64,000 bases of DNA from contig NC_080711.1 of the NCBI RefSeq assembly GCF_019097595.1, positions 10,011,928 to 10,075,927 of the forward strand, written 5' to 3'. Positions 35,788 to 48,326 of this stretch are shown piece after piece. Source of the stretch: Hemibagrus wyckioides. Its lineage: Eukaryota > Chordata > Actinopteri > Siluriformes > Bagridae. Each line of letters starts with the position of its first letter. Position 1 is the first letter of the stretch. The notes below the pieces were generated by a model. The model saw only the letters and a list, made by a program, of their open reading frames with translations, was not told where the DNA came from and made no database searches. The position numbers were made by a program, and so were the translations under genes.

Positions 35788-38700
35788 ATGGCGGACGACG
35801 CTGGAGAAGAAGCCGTGGCGTCCAGTCACGGTAACGGAGCTCAGGTGTTACCGAGTTTAGGTCACTTTTTACCGTCCTCCCCCCCTCCCGCAGTGGCTGC
35901 AGAGACCGGCCTGGCCGCAGCGTCCCCCGGCGTAGCGCACCACATCACCACGGACATGGAAAGCCAGGAGAGCGGCGTTGTGAGCTCGACCGGCCCGGTG
36001 CTAGCAACCGTGCCGCCATCTCTGCCGCCGAGCATCGGCCTGGGGCTAACCGGGGCCCCGGCGAATCTGGCTGGAGCGGGTCTTCTGTCTCAGATTCACG
36101 CCACGTCCTGGGACCCTACACTGAGCACCGATTGGGACAACGAGAAAGCGTCGCAACAGTGCATCCTGCGGATAAAGAGGTATCATAACGCTAGCATGCT
36201 AACTTAGCTAGCCCAGCCGGGATGCTTATAATTAACCTCAAATTCTGCTTACTAACGTTACTCAGTAATGAATTATCCCATTACCTTATTTGTTTTTATC
36301 GCAGTACATTTGCACTATTTTCCTTAAAACACCATTTATCTCTAAACTCTGCCTCAGTTACTACCAATGTTTATATAAAGTAAGACCTGAATGCCATTCA
36401 GATTCTCGTATCCTCCTGATGATACCTGAGTGTAAATATGAGAGAGAGGGAATCCGTTAAAATGAAGTCTTTTACAATTTTCTTTCACGATTCGTTAACC
36501 GTCTCTTTCATATTACGCTTTTTTTAAGTTTCTTCCTAACAAATAGTAAAAAGAAGGATATAAGACTTTGTTTGTGCTTTGCTTTTCATAAATGTTTACA
36601 ACGGAACAGAATATAAAAGTAATGTGTCATGTTTGGTGAACTTTTGGTTCCCAGCTAGCCTCTTAGCCGCCTAGCTCGCTAGCTAAGACGTGTATTTGAA
36701 ATCATATTTCGGTTGCTTGTATTGTCTTATCTTATCTATCTGGCAGGCAAACTTCGACAAACTGTGTGCTTAAGTCAAATTATGTCGGTTTATGTTGATA
36801 AACTCGCTTAAACGGTAGAAGCAAGTTAACACGCAGTTTAAATGAAGATATTGTCGTAGCTAACAGTGAGTCATTTAGTGAGACTGGGAGTCGATTCAAA
36901 AAAGGAGCCGACTCCACACGATGAATTTGATTCATCAAGCTGATAGTGTTTTACTTTGGAAAGAGAAGTAAATAAATAAAGTCTCTTGAGGTTACCTACC
37001 TGAAGAGTAAGGGTATTGTAATTCATACTGTTAATTACAACAGTGTATTATGTACTTATTGGTATTTTTAGATGCCATATCCGGTTATGTCATAAAATGT
37101 TTTGAATTGATTCACCAAACCTGAAATTTGAACAAGAATGTTACTTTCTTGCATTTAGCTGCTACTGTGCACAATTTGTGGCCAGGTTTTGTAACCCTTA
37201 AGAAATTCGTGTTGCTACATCACAGCTTCAGGATCCCCCGTTAAGTCCTTAAGGTTTGTTTAGATTTTTGCGTTTTTCCCATGCCCCTATGGGTTTTCTC
37301 CTGGTTCTTTGGTTTCCTCCCATTTACTGCTCCCAAATCCTTACTTAATTTACTTTATTTGCTTACTTATTTCAGTTATTTAGAGCATAATTTTTAAAAG
37401 TAGATAAAACACTAACAACAGAAAAGAACATCTTAATTTAGTGCGGAGACTTTGAGCTAGACCTTCTCGTCCAGCATCAGTGCATGACCTCACGAATGTG
37501 CTTCTAGAGGAATGGTCAAAAATCCTAAACCTTATGGAAAGCCTTCCCTGAAGAGTTGAAGATGTTATAGCTGTAAAGGGCAGACCAGCTCCATGTTAAA
37601 TTCATTTGCATGTAAAAGCAGACTTCCCAGTTTTGGCCTGACTCACAGTCTCCGCACTAATTCATCCCAAAGGTGTTCTATAGGGTTGAGGTCAGGACTC
37701 CAGGTCAGTCAAGTTCCTCCACACCAAACTCGCTCATCCATATCTTTATGGACCTTGCTTTGTGGACTGGTGTACAGTCTTGCTGGAACATTAAGGGGTC
37801 ATCCCCAAACTGTTCCCACAAAGTTAGGAGCATGAAATTGTCTAAAATATCTTGCTATGCTGAAGCATTAAAAGTTCCTTTCACTAGAACTAAGGGGCCA
37901 AGCTCAACCCCTGAAAAACAACCCCTGAATTCAATGATTTGGAGGGGTGTCCCAAAACTTTTGGCAATATAGTGTATTAACATGCATGCTATAATTTGCA
38001 TGCATATATTTAGAGCATTATCTAAATAAAGAGACCAAGGTCATTCAGGTTCAGGTTGGATTTGCCAATAAAAAGTGTTGAGAGGTTAAACATGATTTAT
38101 ATATTTTCTGCCCATAAATCTGTAAATATTGTGAACATTTGAATGGTATTTTAACAGTGAATTTTGTCCTGACAACTCACCTGGAAATATATTAAGCATG
38201 ATGCTTTACATTTTGGATGAAACTGATGAGTATGTTTTAAAAGTAGCAAGCAGTCTTGCAGCTGTAATTGTAAAAATACAATGTAATGTAGGCTTTAGGA
38301 AAAATTCCATAGCGAGAAACTGAATTAAATTGTGACCAAACTACACTAGATGTGATAGATAGGCTGTAGTGCTTTAGGCAAATTCTGCTTCTGCAACTGA
38401 TCTAGCAGTCCACTTTCCAACGCCCTGGGGTGTAAATTTGTATGGCAGCTGATAATATTTTTTTTTCTAGTAACCAGAAGGTATTGAGTTTAAACAACAG
38501 TCTGTATGTTCTGATCACCTTGGATTCCACCAAATGAAAAATATCTTGTATTGATACACTCCAGTCTCAAATTGGTTTAATTCGTGATTCTGGCTTTTTT
38601 AAGCGAAAAATTGTGACTGAACAGACAATTTCTTATATTAACGTTATATTATTATTTTAGTTTTTTTAGTTTTGAATTATAAACGATGCAAAACAATGTG

Positions 38701-41700
38701 CATTTATGTCTGTGCAAAGCTGTTAAATAAACAAAATGTAAGCAATTTTTTTTTTTCAAGCTTTGGTTTACTTTATGGGTTGCACAATTTGGGGGTTCAA
38801 TCATGGCAATAACTTTACATGCATATTTAATAGAATGATATGGAGTGATGATTTCTACAATGTGAATCACACATTTTAGTGAGGCATATAGTCAATTTTT
38901 GATGCACCGTTACACACTGAATAAATGTAAATGTAAAATTCTAATCCTAGAACCTGGGTGCATTTCTTTTGCTTTATTTGTAGACTTGGTAAAAGTAGAG
39001 CAGATTGCACTATATTTTCGCTTTGCCAGAGATAAGCCTTTTCCAAGGAAAGCAATCAGGTCCCCCGAGAGAAATCCTCTTGATGCTGACTTCAGGCAGA
39101 GTTACAGTAAATGTGAGGCTGTAGCCAACGATTCTGTCAGTAGACTTGGCAAAATTCCTCGGATTTGTAGTAGAGTGGGCAGAGTGATATACAGTTTTGC
39201 CAGTTGGCAATGAAGTATACATGTTAAAGACTAGTATGCTTTCCAAATGGAGATGATGTGTGAACTACTGAGTATGGAGTCACTTAAAATAAGCCAGATA
39301 CGGTTCATATGTGTTCATTTAGGAAGTATTTGTTTATTTGCTTTTTTTAGTTGTAGTCACTGTAGGTCCCTGGTTTTATCCTGAACTCAGGTTACTGTCT
39401 GTATTTATCTGAATGTTCTCTATGTATGTGGGTTAACTCCCAGTTCCCAAAGATATTGCATTAGGCGGATTGGTACAATAACATGCCCTAGGTGAGCGTC
39501 TCATATCCAGTGTATTTGGGATATGTAGGATCTAGATCCATCACAATGCTGAACTGGATACAGAATCTATTGAAGATATTAAAAAAAAAAAAAAAATTAA
39601 AGGCATTCATTGTTGAACACTGCCACATGACCCTGGAGGTGCATATCTATTAGGGACACCTAAAACAGAAAAAAAATAGGACAATGGACCATTTGCCACA
39701 AGGAGAATGATTATTTTCATATTGACTTTCTTTTATTTCACTGATCTCTGTTTTTATCCACATGCAGAGACATTATGTCCATCTATAAGGAACCGCCCCC
39801 TGGCATGTTTGTGGTTCCTGATCCTCATGATATGACCAAGGTGAGCTTTGAATAACTAATAACCCTCAGCTCAGTGTTGAATTGCTTAAAATGCCATTTT
39901 GAAAGGCAGTAGGGTTTTTGACCGTTTCAAAACTTCAAATATCAACTTCAATATCAAAATCATAAATTCTATACTGATTTTTTTGTCTCCATATGTGTTT
40001 GAAATGTATATTCTATGAATTGGGAAAAGCATTGTTAATAACATTATTGCACTGACATTTCTGTCTTCCGCAGATCCATGCACTAATCACAGGTCCTTTC
40101 GACACACCATATGAAGGTGGCTTCTTCCTTTTCCTGTTTCGTTGCCCCCCTGACTATCCCATCCACCCACCACGAGTCAAACTCATCACCACTGGACACA
40201 ACACAGTCCGTTTCAACCCGAACTTCTACCGCAATGGCAAAGTTTGCCTGAGCATTCTTGGGTAAACGTTTACACTCCACCACATAGCACAATATTCAAG
40301 TGATGTTGGCACAGTTGTAGTAAAGTTTTGGTATTGTGTTGTTGTTGTTGTTTTGTTTTTTTTGCTTCAATAAAGAAAGAAAACACTTTAGGATACAGCT
40401 CTGATTTAAAAGAACAGTATCTATATAGGATTAATTAAAGTATGTTTAAAATCACAAGAAATCTTTGTTCAGGAATTGCACAGATGGATGAATTGTTGAT
40501 TTGAGGGGAAAATACATAAAGAAATTTTGCTGTGAAAACAGACCAGTCTTGGAACCAGGTTGTCTGAAACTTAAATACGACTTCTCTGTGCCATGCATTT
40601 GATATTCAGGACATGGACTGGGCCAGCCTGGAGCCCTGCTCAGAGCATCTCCTCAGTCCTTATCTCTATCCAGTCCCTGATGACAGAGAACCCATACCAC
40701 AATGAGCCAGGCTTTGAGCAGGTATTTATGTCTCAACCCCACTGGAGTATATGTTTAATAATTTTGGATTTTGTTTACTAGACTAATTAAACCTATGGAA
40801 GCTGTTTCTATTAATCACTGACCTTGACATATTCCCATGTTTTTCAACCCCCATCCTGGAGTACTGCAGTTTTGTAGATTTTGTTTTCTACCTGCTCCCA
40901 GATTAACCAGTTAAGCTCACTAGTTAATTAAAAAGCCTGAGATAGGGGGAACAGAGAAGAGAAAACGCCAAGATGTGTAGTACAGGGAAATACCGCTCTT
41001 TTAAAATCATCATCATTGCCACAATTTCCTGCCTATAAGATTCAGTTTCATTATGCAGACACTTTGACTGAATCGAACAGGACAGTAGTATAAATAGGGA
41101 AACATAGCAATCCTGAAGAAAAGTCTTATCCAAATATTATTTCATCTGATATCTAATTTTGGTTATAATGGGTTTTTTTTAAAACTTTCTTTTATCACCA
41201 TCACATAATGGTTACCAAATGGGAAGGGTTAAGTCTAGCACAGACAATTATTGGTTTCTTGGGCTCCCAGCAACAGATGGCTGTGACATCTTCAGGATGC
41301 AAGCACACCAACTCCCAGCAATAGGGTTAACGGTTTCCTGTGCACCTTTATGTAATAAAGTTAAAAAAATTGTTAGTTTTGCTGATTTAATGGTTTTTGT
41401 ATTTGTTAGGAGAGGCACCCAGGAGACAGCAAGAACTACAATGAGTGCATCCGCCATGAGACAATGCGTGTGGCTGTTTGTGATATGTTGGAAGGAAAGG
41501 TGCCCTGTCCAGAGGCCTTGTGGTTAGTAACAATGCATTTTAGTATTTTAATTTTAATGTAAAAAAAAAAATGTAACTGTGTAAAAAAAATAAATAATGA
41601 AACTAAGATCAATCATGTCGGAGCCTTTTCCACTCTCACTGTGAAATGACAAATTAACTGAAAAACAATCACCTGGGTACAAACGTGTACACCCTTTTAT

Positions 41701-44700
41701 AATTGGGTATGTGGCTGTTTTCAAAATAAACAAATCACAATCAAGCTAATGTTCAAAAATGTCTAATAAAGATCAGCTGTTTTTGTAGGATTTTCTCCAA
41801 AAATGCATTTCTCCACATTCAACCGACCGCTTCTAGCCATGGTCCTCAAAGATCTTACAAATCATGTGTGGCATCTAACGTGTTGAAAGGTATCAGTCAG
41901 GAGAGAGATATGAAATAATTTCCAAAACATTAGCAGGACCATAACCTTAAAGCCAGTCATCAACAAATAGAGAATATGGAGCATCACAGTGACATCACCA
42001 AGAACAGGCTATTCCTCCAAAATAAGAACAAGAAAAAACTTACCAGGAAGTCTACCAAGGGACCTACAGCAACACTAAAAGAGCTACAGGAATATCTGGC
42101 AAGTAATAATTAGTCTGTGCATGTGACAACAATCTCTCAAGTCTTCAGATGGATGGGCTATGGGGTAGAGTGGCTAGACAGAAGCCCTTTTTTAAAAAAA
42201 AAAAAAAAATCTATAAATAAATCATGTGGCAAAACGTTTTATTGTCTAATGAGACTAATTAAAAAAGGTAAAACAATTTCACATAGTATGTTAAAAATAG
42301 TACATCACTAACCACATGGTGTAGCATGGTGGTGGTAGCATCATGCTTTAGGGCTGCTTTTCTTCACCTAAAGCTGGGGTTTTTATCAAGGTGGAAGGAA
42401 TCATGAACAGTTACAGATACCAGTCAATTTCAGTGCTCAACCTTCAGGTGTCAGCTAATAAGCTGAAGATAAAAGGGAATTTCACCCTTCAGCAAGACAG
42501 ACACCCAAATAAATACAACCAAATCAACTTTCAGCGTAACCAAAAGAAGCTTAAATGTTTTTGGATGACCCATCCAGAGCCCAATTTGATGGCGCTCTGT
42601 TTGACAAGAGAGAATGGGAAATTATTGACAAGAAGGATAGAAAAGAAACAACAGAAAAATGTAGCTTGGTCTGGTAGAACCAGAAATTGGTGACGACATG
42701 AATCAGCCAATTGTGTGTCTACAGTCCAGGCTGGTGGAGGTGGTATGATGGGTGTGGGGAATGTTTTCTTGGCAGACTTTGAGCCTTTTAATAGCAATCA
42801 TCGCTTGAATGCCACAGCGTATTTAAGTATTGTTGCTCACTTTGTGCATACTTTCAATTTGCTATCTTCTAATGGCTCCTTCCTACATGATAATGCACCG
42901 TGTCACGAAATAAAAATCGCCTCAAACTGGATTTATGAAGTTCATTTTCAGTCGCCTTCCAAGTCACCAGATCTGAATCCACTAGAACACCTTTGGGATG
43001 CTGAAGAACAGAAGATTCACATTATGAAAGTGCACTTCAAAAAAATCTGCAGGAATTGTGTAGAAATCATGTCAACTTAGACTAGAATCTCAAAGCAATG
43101 TTTCCAGTATTATGTCAAATCCATGCAATGAAGGATTGAGACGGTTTTGAGAGTAAACAAAGGCCCTAACCTGTATTATATAGTGCTCTTAATAAAGTGC
43201 TCTGTGTGTGAATATTGCTAAAGATTTATAGTGCTGTCATAAGCTTTCTAAGAGGAAGTGTTAATGCTCTGGGCTACTTATCAGAAGGTCTGGGGTTCAA
43301 AGCCCAGCAAAGCCACGCTCCCACTTTTGGGCCCTTAAACAAGCCCTTTAACCCTCTGTACTCAATTGTATCATAGCTGAGCATGCAGTCTGACTTCATC
43401 TTCCTAGCAAGATGAAATATGCAAAGAAAAGAATTACCCTAAGCTGTAATGTATAAATGACAAAATAAAGGCTTGCTGCTGCTGATACATAAACATATTT
43501 TGATGTTTTGCTGAAGAAAACTTTAGTAAGACAGAATAGGAATATCTTCTTTTTGGTTAGAAAAATTGGTTATAAAAACCACTAATTTCTATTCCTCTGT
43601 TTTTCAGGAGTGTGATGGAAAAGTCTTTTTTGCAGTACTATGACTTCTACGAAGGTGTTTGCAAAGAACGTCTTCACCTACAAGGACAAAACATGCAGGT
43701 ACTGGTATATGAGTGAATACAATTACTAAGACATTTTAAAACAAAGGGAATGAAAATGAAGCACATCTTGGCAGATATTTAAAGAGGTAGATTTATCGCA
43801 ACTCACCTATAATCTTTTGCATAAAGATTTTGTCATTTCCTTTAAATATACACTCTAAACAATAGTTATATGTTGAATTTAGGAGAAATATTGTCAGCAG
43901 TTCACAAAAAACTTAACAAAACTGTTCATCTCACCAATACATGCACCTGTAAGAAAAAAAACATAAGAAACTGATTATTTTGCAGTGGTCTCTCTATTTA
44001 TTTATTTATTTATTTTCCAGAGCTGTGTATATTACAATTTGTTCACATCTCACTATATTTTTTACAAAATAAGAGCTTGTCATGTTACAGAGAAACCCCA
44101 AAGTTTTTAAATCTGTTTATGTGGAACATCCACCATAAAGATAACACTGTGTTGTTGGACCACATTACTTTACTGGATAAGTTGCATCCTAAAAACTTGA
44201 AGATAAATTAATGTTAAATCAATGTTTGCATCTCCTGTAGTGTTCAGGTGAAAACCTTTTTTAGTTTACAAGCTACAAAATAAATCATTGTACAAGATAA
44301 ATGTTATCTTTCAACAACACAACAGTGAAAAAAGCAAGGCCAATAAATAAACAGATTGTAAAGATATTTTGCTCTGATTTGGACTAAATCAGATTTGGAC
44401 TGATTTGGAGATGAGACAAAAAAAAAAACCAATATCATAGCATACTCTAATCATTTCATTTAATCATTGATTTGTGAGAGTTAAAGAATATTTACAAAAC
44501 CAAAACGAAATGTTTTCTTGGTATAAGCATCTTCATTTTGTCTTAAAAGTATGCAGACATTTGCATATTACGTTTCTGTGTTTTGCTCTTCCCAGGATCC
44601 TTTCGGAGAGAAGAGAGGCCGTTTTGACTACCAGGGTCTGTTGGCGCGTCTCAGTGCCACACAGAGGCGATTGCGGGAAAAATGCTCTCCTGAGGACAAT

Positions 44701-44772
44701 GACGGTGACTCAGATTCTGACACCAGCTCATCTGGAACAGACCCAGACAGCCAGGGCAGCTCCCAGCCGTAG
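35788..44772 (+). CDS. ube2z: Ubiquitin-conjugating enzyme E2 Z, 7 coding exons
   Basis: Exons are 35788-36179, 39768-39840, 40074-40261, 40610-40721, 41410-41522, 43608-43698 and 44596-44772. All splices are GT-AG and phases join cleanly to 381 residues, close to the roughly 380 known for zebrafish and longer than the human 354. Residues 1-115 are a low-complexity Ala/Ser/Pro/Gly arm typical of this E2. The UBC fold begins near residue 118, with [20 protein letters not shown] at the first helix. It contains [22 protein letters not shown] and [19 protein letters not shown] with the catalytic cysteine at C213. The C-terminus is an acidic Ser/Asp tail. UBE2Z is the E2 loaded by UBA6 with ubiquitin or FAT10. 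Exon 1 is GC-rich and intron 1 is 3.6 kb. Intron 5 carries transposon remnants that leave the splice sites intact. Nothing suggests a pseudogene. Confidence 0.97.
37440..37978. mobile_element. Tc1-like element (family C), internally deleted, in ube2z intron 1
   Basis: Recognisable stretches include 'TTCATCCCAAAGGTGTTCTA', 'GGGTTGAGGTCAGGACTCCA', 'GTCAAGTTCCTCCACACCAA', 'CCCCAAACTGTTCCCACAAA' and a terminal 'GGGGTGTCCCAAAACTTTTG' with 'TATAGTGTA' at the end. This is a widespread fish Tc1-like family. The transposase coding region is largely gone. Confidence 0.7.
39330..39575 (+). mobile_element. Degraded dispersed repeat in ube2z intron 1
   Basis: Follows the block order of the repeat at 27810-28160: a 'GAACTCAGGTTACTGTCTG' start, 'GAATGTTCTCTATGTATGTG', a CCCAGTTCCCAAAGA middle, 'TTAGGCGGATTGG' and a degraded end. 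Heavily mutated. Confidence 0.4.
40838..40930. repeat. Short dispersed repeat in ube2z intron 4
   Basis: 'TTTTTCAACCCCCATCCTGG' followed by 'AGTACTGCAG' resembles a common fish repeat. A possibly related piece in the opposite sense lies at about 55255-55350 ('TTCCTGGAGGCCCTG'). Tentative. Confidence 0.35.
41655..42600 (+). mobile_element. Tc1-like transposon remnant (family D) in ube2z intron 5
   Basis: Resembles a common fish Tc1 family: 'GTGTACACCCTTTTATAATT' near the 5' end, 'TGTTGAAAGGTATCAGTCAG', 'GAGCTACAGGAATATCTGGC' and 'CATGGTGGTGGTAGCATCAT', then 'AGAGCCCAATTTGATGG' corresponding to the region just before the DDE catalytic end. Frameshifts, a poly-A interruption near 42195 and loss of the 3' end make it inactive. 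Confidence 0.8.
42650..43210 (+). pseudogene. Tc1-like transposase 3' half (family A), inactive
   Basis: A + strand frame (about 42715-43077) encodes a decayed DDE-transposase C-terminus with [12 protein letters not shown] and DNAPCHE motifs, typical of Tc1 transposases. It begins mid-gene near the 'TCTACAGTCCAGGCTGGTGG' region and ends with an inverted-repeat terminus 'CTTAATAAAGTGCTCTGTG'. Missing segments shorten the protein. It lies directly after the family D remnant in the same orientation. Confidence 0.85.
43255..43480 (+). mobile_element. tRNA-derived SINE in ube2z intron 5
   Basis: Has a B-box-like GGTCTGGGGTTCAAAGCCC, then 'CCCACTTTTGGGCCCTTAAA', 'AAGCCCTTTAACCCTC' and 'CTGTAATGTATAAATG', the order typical of fish tRNA-derived SINEs. 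It is mutated and sits about 130 bp before ube2z exon 6. Confidence 0.65.
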
Positions 44773-45331
44773 AGTGGCACAACGGAAATATGAGAAAGCA
44801 TTTGTCTTTCCCGCACCTCGGACGCTTTTTAACAAGCAAAACGCACAGAGATTGAGAGACGTTTTGGAGTCTGATGATTAGCACAGGATTAGTCTAGTTC
44901 CTGGTTCTTTTGAACGGTTTGTTTTTCCTCTCCTTCTCTGCTAGCCAGTGGTTGCCTCTTTTCTTCGCTGAGGGAGAGATGTCGAGTCATTTATGGGAAT
45001 GGGACTAGAAGATGCAATGTGTATATGTGTGTGAGAGAGATGCTATGAGTGTCAGCAGTTCAGCTCCGCTTATCGGAGCACATATTTACGTACCCCATTT
45101 TTCACGTCATCTGGTGGTCATTCACACACACTAGAATAAGAGCTACTTCCACCTCAGTCCTGAATAGGACACCATACATTGTAGTGCTCTGGTACCACTC
45201 CAGCACTCTGTTTCCTGGTCTTATTTCTGTTCACTTAATGTCTTCATGGTAATCTCAACATTTATCCATTACATCATTACAAATATTTTGAATATTATGA
45301 ATGGAGTTGGTTAATTTTGACAGGAGTTCAT

Positions 45332-45337
45332 AATAAA
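45332..45337 (+). terminator. ube2z: Putative ube2z polyadenylation signal
   Basis: AATAAA about 560 bases after the stop. A later AATAAA near 45993 could serve a longer 3' UTR. Confidence 0.5.
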
Positions 45338-46017
45338 TTGCTTTACCTGATCTAAGAAAAAAGGCTGATGCAACTAAATGTAAATACTTAAATATTGTGC
45401 ATAGAAAAATCTTTATTTTACTGTCAATTGTGCATTAAATGCTATTGAAGAGACTTTGTGTGTTGGTATATTTTGGTCAGTAAGCTCATCAGCTCTTAAT
45501 TTGGGTTATGTGTTGTTGGGGAGAGTTGTCCTATTTGTATTTTGTTTGTACAGTCAAAGAACCTTATTCCTGTTTAGCCTGATTAAATATGTTGGTTGAA
45601 TAAGAACATAAGGGCTCTCCTTTCTTTGTATAAAATGTTTGAACTCGCACGTTTTTGAGACCTAGTACATAATCTGTCTTATTGACCTCTAATGTATTTA
45701 CTTTATTGGTAAAATCTAACTCTATCCTTGTTCAAAGTTGTCTGTGGTCTTTTGTCTTTGCACTATACAATATTTTCTACTACAAATTTATAATGTATAG
45801 AAATTCCTCTGAAGGGCTCATGTGACTCCTTTGCCTCCCAATGTTACAGAAATGCAAGATCTTCAGGATCTTTTCTGCATGTAGCCTTATATCGGGATTG
45901 TGATTTTGAGCCCAAGAGATCAGTTTTTTTTTAAATATTCAATGATTGTTTAAAAATGAACAGTTTGGTTTGAGAGTGATGGAAACAAGAACAATAAACG
46001 TTGACAATTAAATCTGT

Positions 46018-46033
46018 CCAGCAGATGGTGCTA
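46018..46033 (+). promoter_or_regulatory. CTCF-like core motif downstream of ube2z
   Basis: Reads CCAGCAGATGGTGCTA, close to the fish-type CTCF site CCAGCAGRGGGCGCTA with two substitutions. Confidence 0.3.
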
Positions 46034-46052
46034 CTAAACAACTGTTCCGTAA

Positions 46053-46805
46053 CTGCTCACTTTATTAAGAACACTACACTAAAACTGTAAAGGATCTTCC
46101 TAACCTCTGGTTTTTGTCGCATGGAATTCTTACGCATGATTTTGGAATTGCAGATTTGAGAATCTCCATACGAACATGACTTAAAAAGGGGCCAAATGTG
46201 TACCAAGAAAACATTCCCCACACCGTTACACCACCAGCAGTGAGCCAGAACTGTTAACACAAAGCAGATGGGGTCCATGGATTCATGGATTGGAGTTATG
46301 CCAAATTCTGACACTACCATCTGCATGTCGCAGCAGAAATCAACATTCATCAGACCAGGTGATGTTTTTCTAATCTTCACCTGTCCATGTTCAGAAATCC
46401 TGTGCCCACTGTAGCCTCTGATTCCTCTCAGATTCCTCTTCCTGGCTGACAGTGTGGTCTTCTGCTGTTGTAGCCCATTTACCTCAAACTTTCATATGTG
46501 TTTCGCCCTTCTGCTAACCATGGTTATACAGACAGGTTGTTTGAGCTGCCATAGCCGTCTTGTCAGCTCAAATTAGTCTGGCTATTCTCCTGTGTCCTCT
46601 CTCATCAGCAAAACATTTCTGCCTGCAGAGCTGCCTCTAACTGGATTTTTGTGTTTGTTTTGTTTTGTTTTATTCTATGTATTCTATGCCTCATTCTATG
46701 TAAACTCTAGAGAATGGGTTTTTTTTTTTTTTAATATATTCAAGCCAACCCATCTGGCACAAGCAACCATGCTACCTTCAAAGTCACTGACATCACAGTT
46801 TTAAA
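46053..46805 (-). mobile_element. Tc1-like element (family A), inactive
   Basis: Starts with the terminus 'CTGCTCACTTTATTAAGAAC'. On the minus strand, transposase remnants include HESMDPICFVLTV and GVGNVFLVHIWPL (about 46170-46300). The 3' half of the transposase is missing after 46200. The 5' part continues through 'CTTCTGCTGTTGTAGCCCAT' and 'AAACTCTAGAGAATGG' to about 46805. Opposite orientation to the copy at 42650-43210. Confidence 0.75.
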
Positions 46806-47448
46806 TAAATGTACAGGTTTTCTTAATAATGTAGCCATGGACTTGCCTATGGGGATTGATCACAAACTTAGAAAAGAAAATGAAGGTTAATGGTTGTTTT
46901 TGGTGGAGCTTAAGCTGAAACCTCTGTGGTTTTGCACGTGTTAGTGTTTGTTGAATCCAGTTTTGACCAGACAACACTTTTTTTTCACCAAATGGATATC
47001 TTTTTCTGTCATAGAGAGCAGGCATTAAAATATCTTTAAACAGGAATTGGTTGTCTAATTGTAAGTACTAAGTTTCCCGTGTTTGCTAAATGAGACAACA
47101 AATGTGTAAATAATTTAATGCATGCACTAATTACATCTATAAATATATATTTATATATATAAATATAAATATACTGACTTTCTGTTCATGGCAGATAGCA
47201 GAATGTCTTTGTAAAAAAAATTTTTACTTAGAATACATGAGTAGAACCAAGACAAGTATTTTAATAAATTCAAAAATAAAACATGTTCTGCTTAACATGT
47301 TTTATTAATTGCATATACATTTATGTATGTGAATACTGAAGTACATATAGGAAGATATAAAAATCAATCACATTTTAGTTAATAAGTATTGCATATTATG
47401 ATTTTCTGAGGCGCCTAAAACCTTAATATTCAAACAGGATACTGAATT

Positions 47449-47482
47449 CTTTCTTCTTCTTCTTCTTCTTCTTCTTCTTCTA

Positions 47483-47524
<42 letters not shown>
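47449..47524. repeat. Compound (TTC)n-(ATT)n microsatellite
   Basis: TTC repeats, a short TATTTT spacer, then ATT repeats. On the minus strand it reads AAT then GAA, like the tract at 10165-10252. Confidence 0.92.
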
Positions 47525-48298
47525 TAACAGCTATAATAAGGCAAAAAGCAAAGTCCAATAAGAAGTTAGTTTTGGAAAGAACTGTAATTATGCATAATTC
47601 TTCATAATCCTTCATTTTAAAAGATTTTAAAGACTCATGTCAAATGTAAGGTATTTGCTCTAATGATAGTGTACAACTGATAACATTTCACAGGTCTAAA
47701 GATTATTTAGATCCAAATTGGATCCCACTTTCCTAATAGAAACCCGGCTCTAATTAATTAAATTGCCTTCTTGTGCATTATTCCTATTTGTATTCAGTAT
47801 TCATAAACCAGAACACTAGAATACTAGTTTTAATCAGTCACTGTGAAATTTATGTGGAAATTCATTACCATTTATTTAAAACAATTTAAAGTGATCTAAC
47901 AGTTTTGTTAAACTATTAGATTCACTTCACAGGAGATTCCCAAATAATAATCTACATTATTTACATACACATGCCAAATAAAAGTAAACAAACAAATAAT
48001 TAAATGATTGCTCATTTTAAACATTAAAGGTACAAACATACATAAAACATATTGTTCTAACGACAGAATAATGTGCGCAGAAACAAAGTTAAGTAGAATT
48101 GTAGTACTATGTGAATTAGACAACAACAGAATCTCAAAATAGTTGATACTCTACCATTTTGTAAACATGTCTAGACTTTAGTCCTAAATCCCTCTGTCAA
48201 AAACATGAATCTGTGCTTTCTTTGTTGGTATTGGGACAGAGCTTGGATCCCCTTCAATCACTATACTTTATGAATGCCATGATCTTAAACATGATCAA

Positions 48299-48326
48299 AA
48301 GAAGAAGAAGAAGAAGAAGAAGAAGA
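48299..48326. repeat. (AAG)n microsatellite
   Basis: About nine AAG units followed by purine-rich GAGAAGAGG-type sequence to about 48351. Confidence 0.85.

Larger units (their letters stand above)
36180..39767 (+). other. ube2z: ube2z intron 1
   Basis: Begins GTATCA and ends ATGCAG. It holds a Tc1-like element (37440-37978), a degraded dispersed repeat (about 39330-39575), a poly-A tract (about 39580-39597) and an unexplained open stretch at 38990-39215. No separate gene is supported. Confidence 0.8.

Noticed and set aside
37201..37225. mir-10-like string (AAATTCGTG) in ube2z intron 1
   Set aside because: Only nine bases match a mature miRNA. No hairpin partner is seen, and the true mir-10 loci lie inside Hox clusters.
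38899..39213. 104-codon frame in ube2z intron 1 as a coding gene
   Set aside because: No recognisable domain, weak start context and no sign of splicing to neighbours.
42715..43080. Functional Tc1 transposase in ube2z intron 5
   Set aside because: Only the C-terminal half remains, with missing segments and lost N-terminal DNA-binding domain. Annotated as a dead remnant instead.
44474..44881. 135-codon + frame overlapping ube2z exon 7
   Set aside because: It is a different frame from the ube2z reading frame, which is fixed by phase and by conserved sequence. A shadow.
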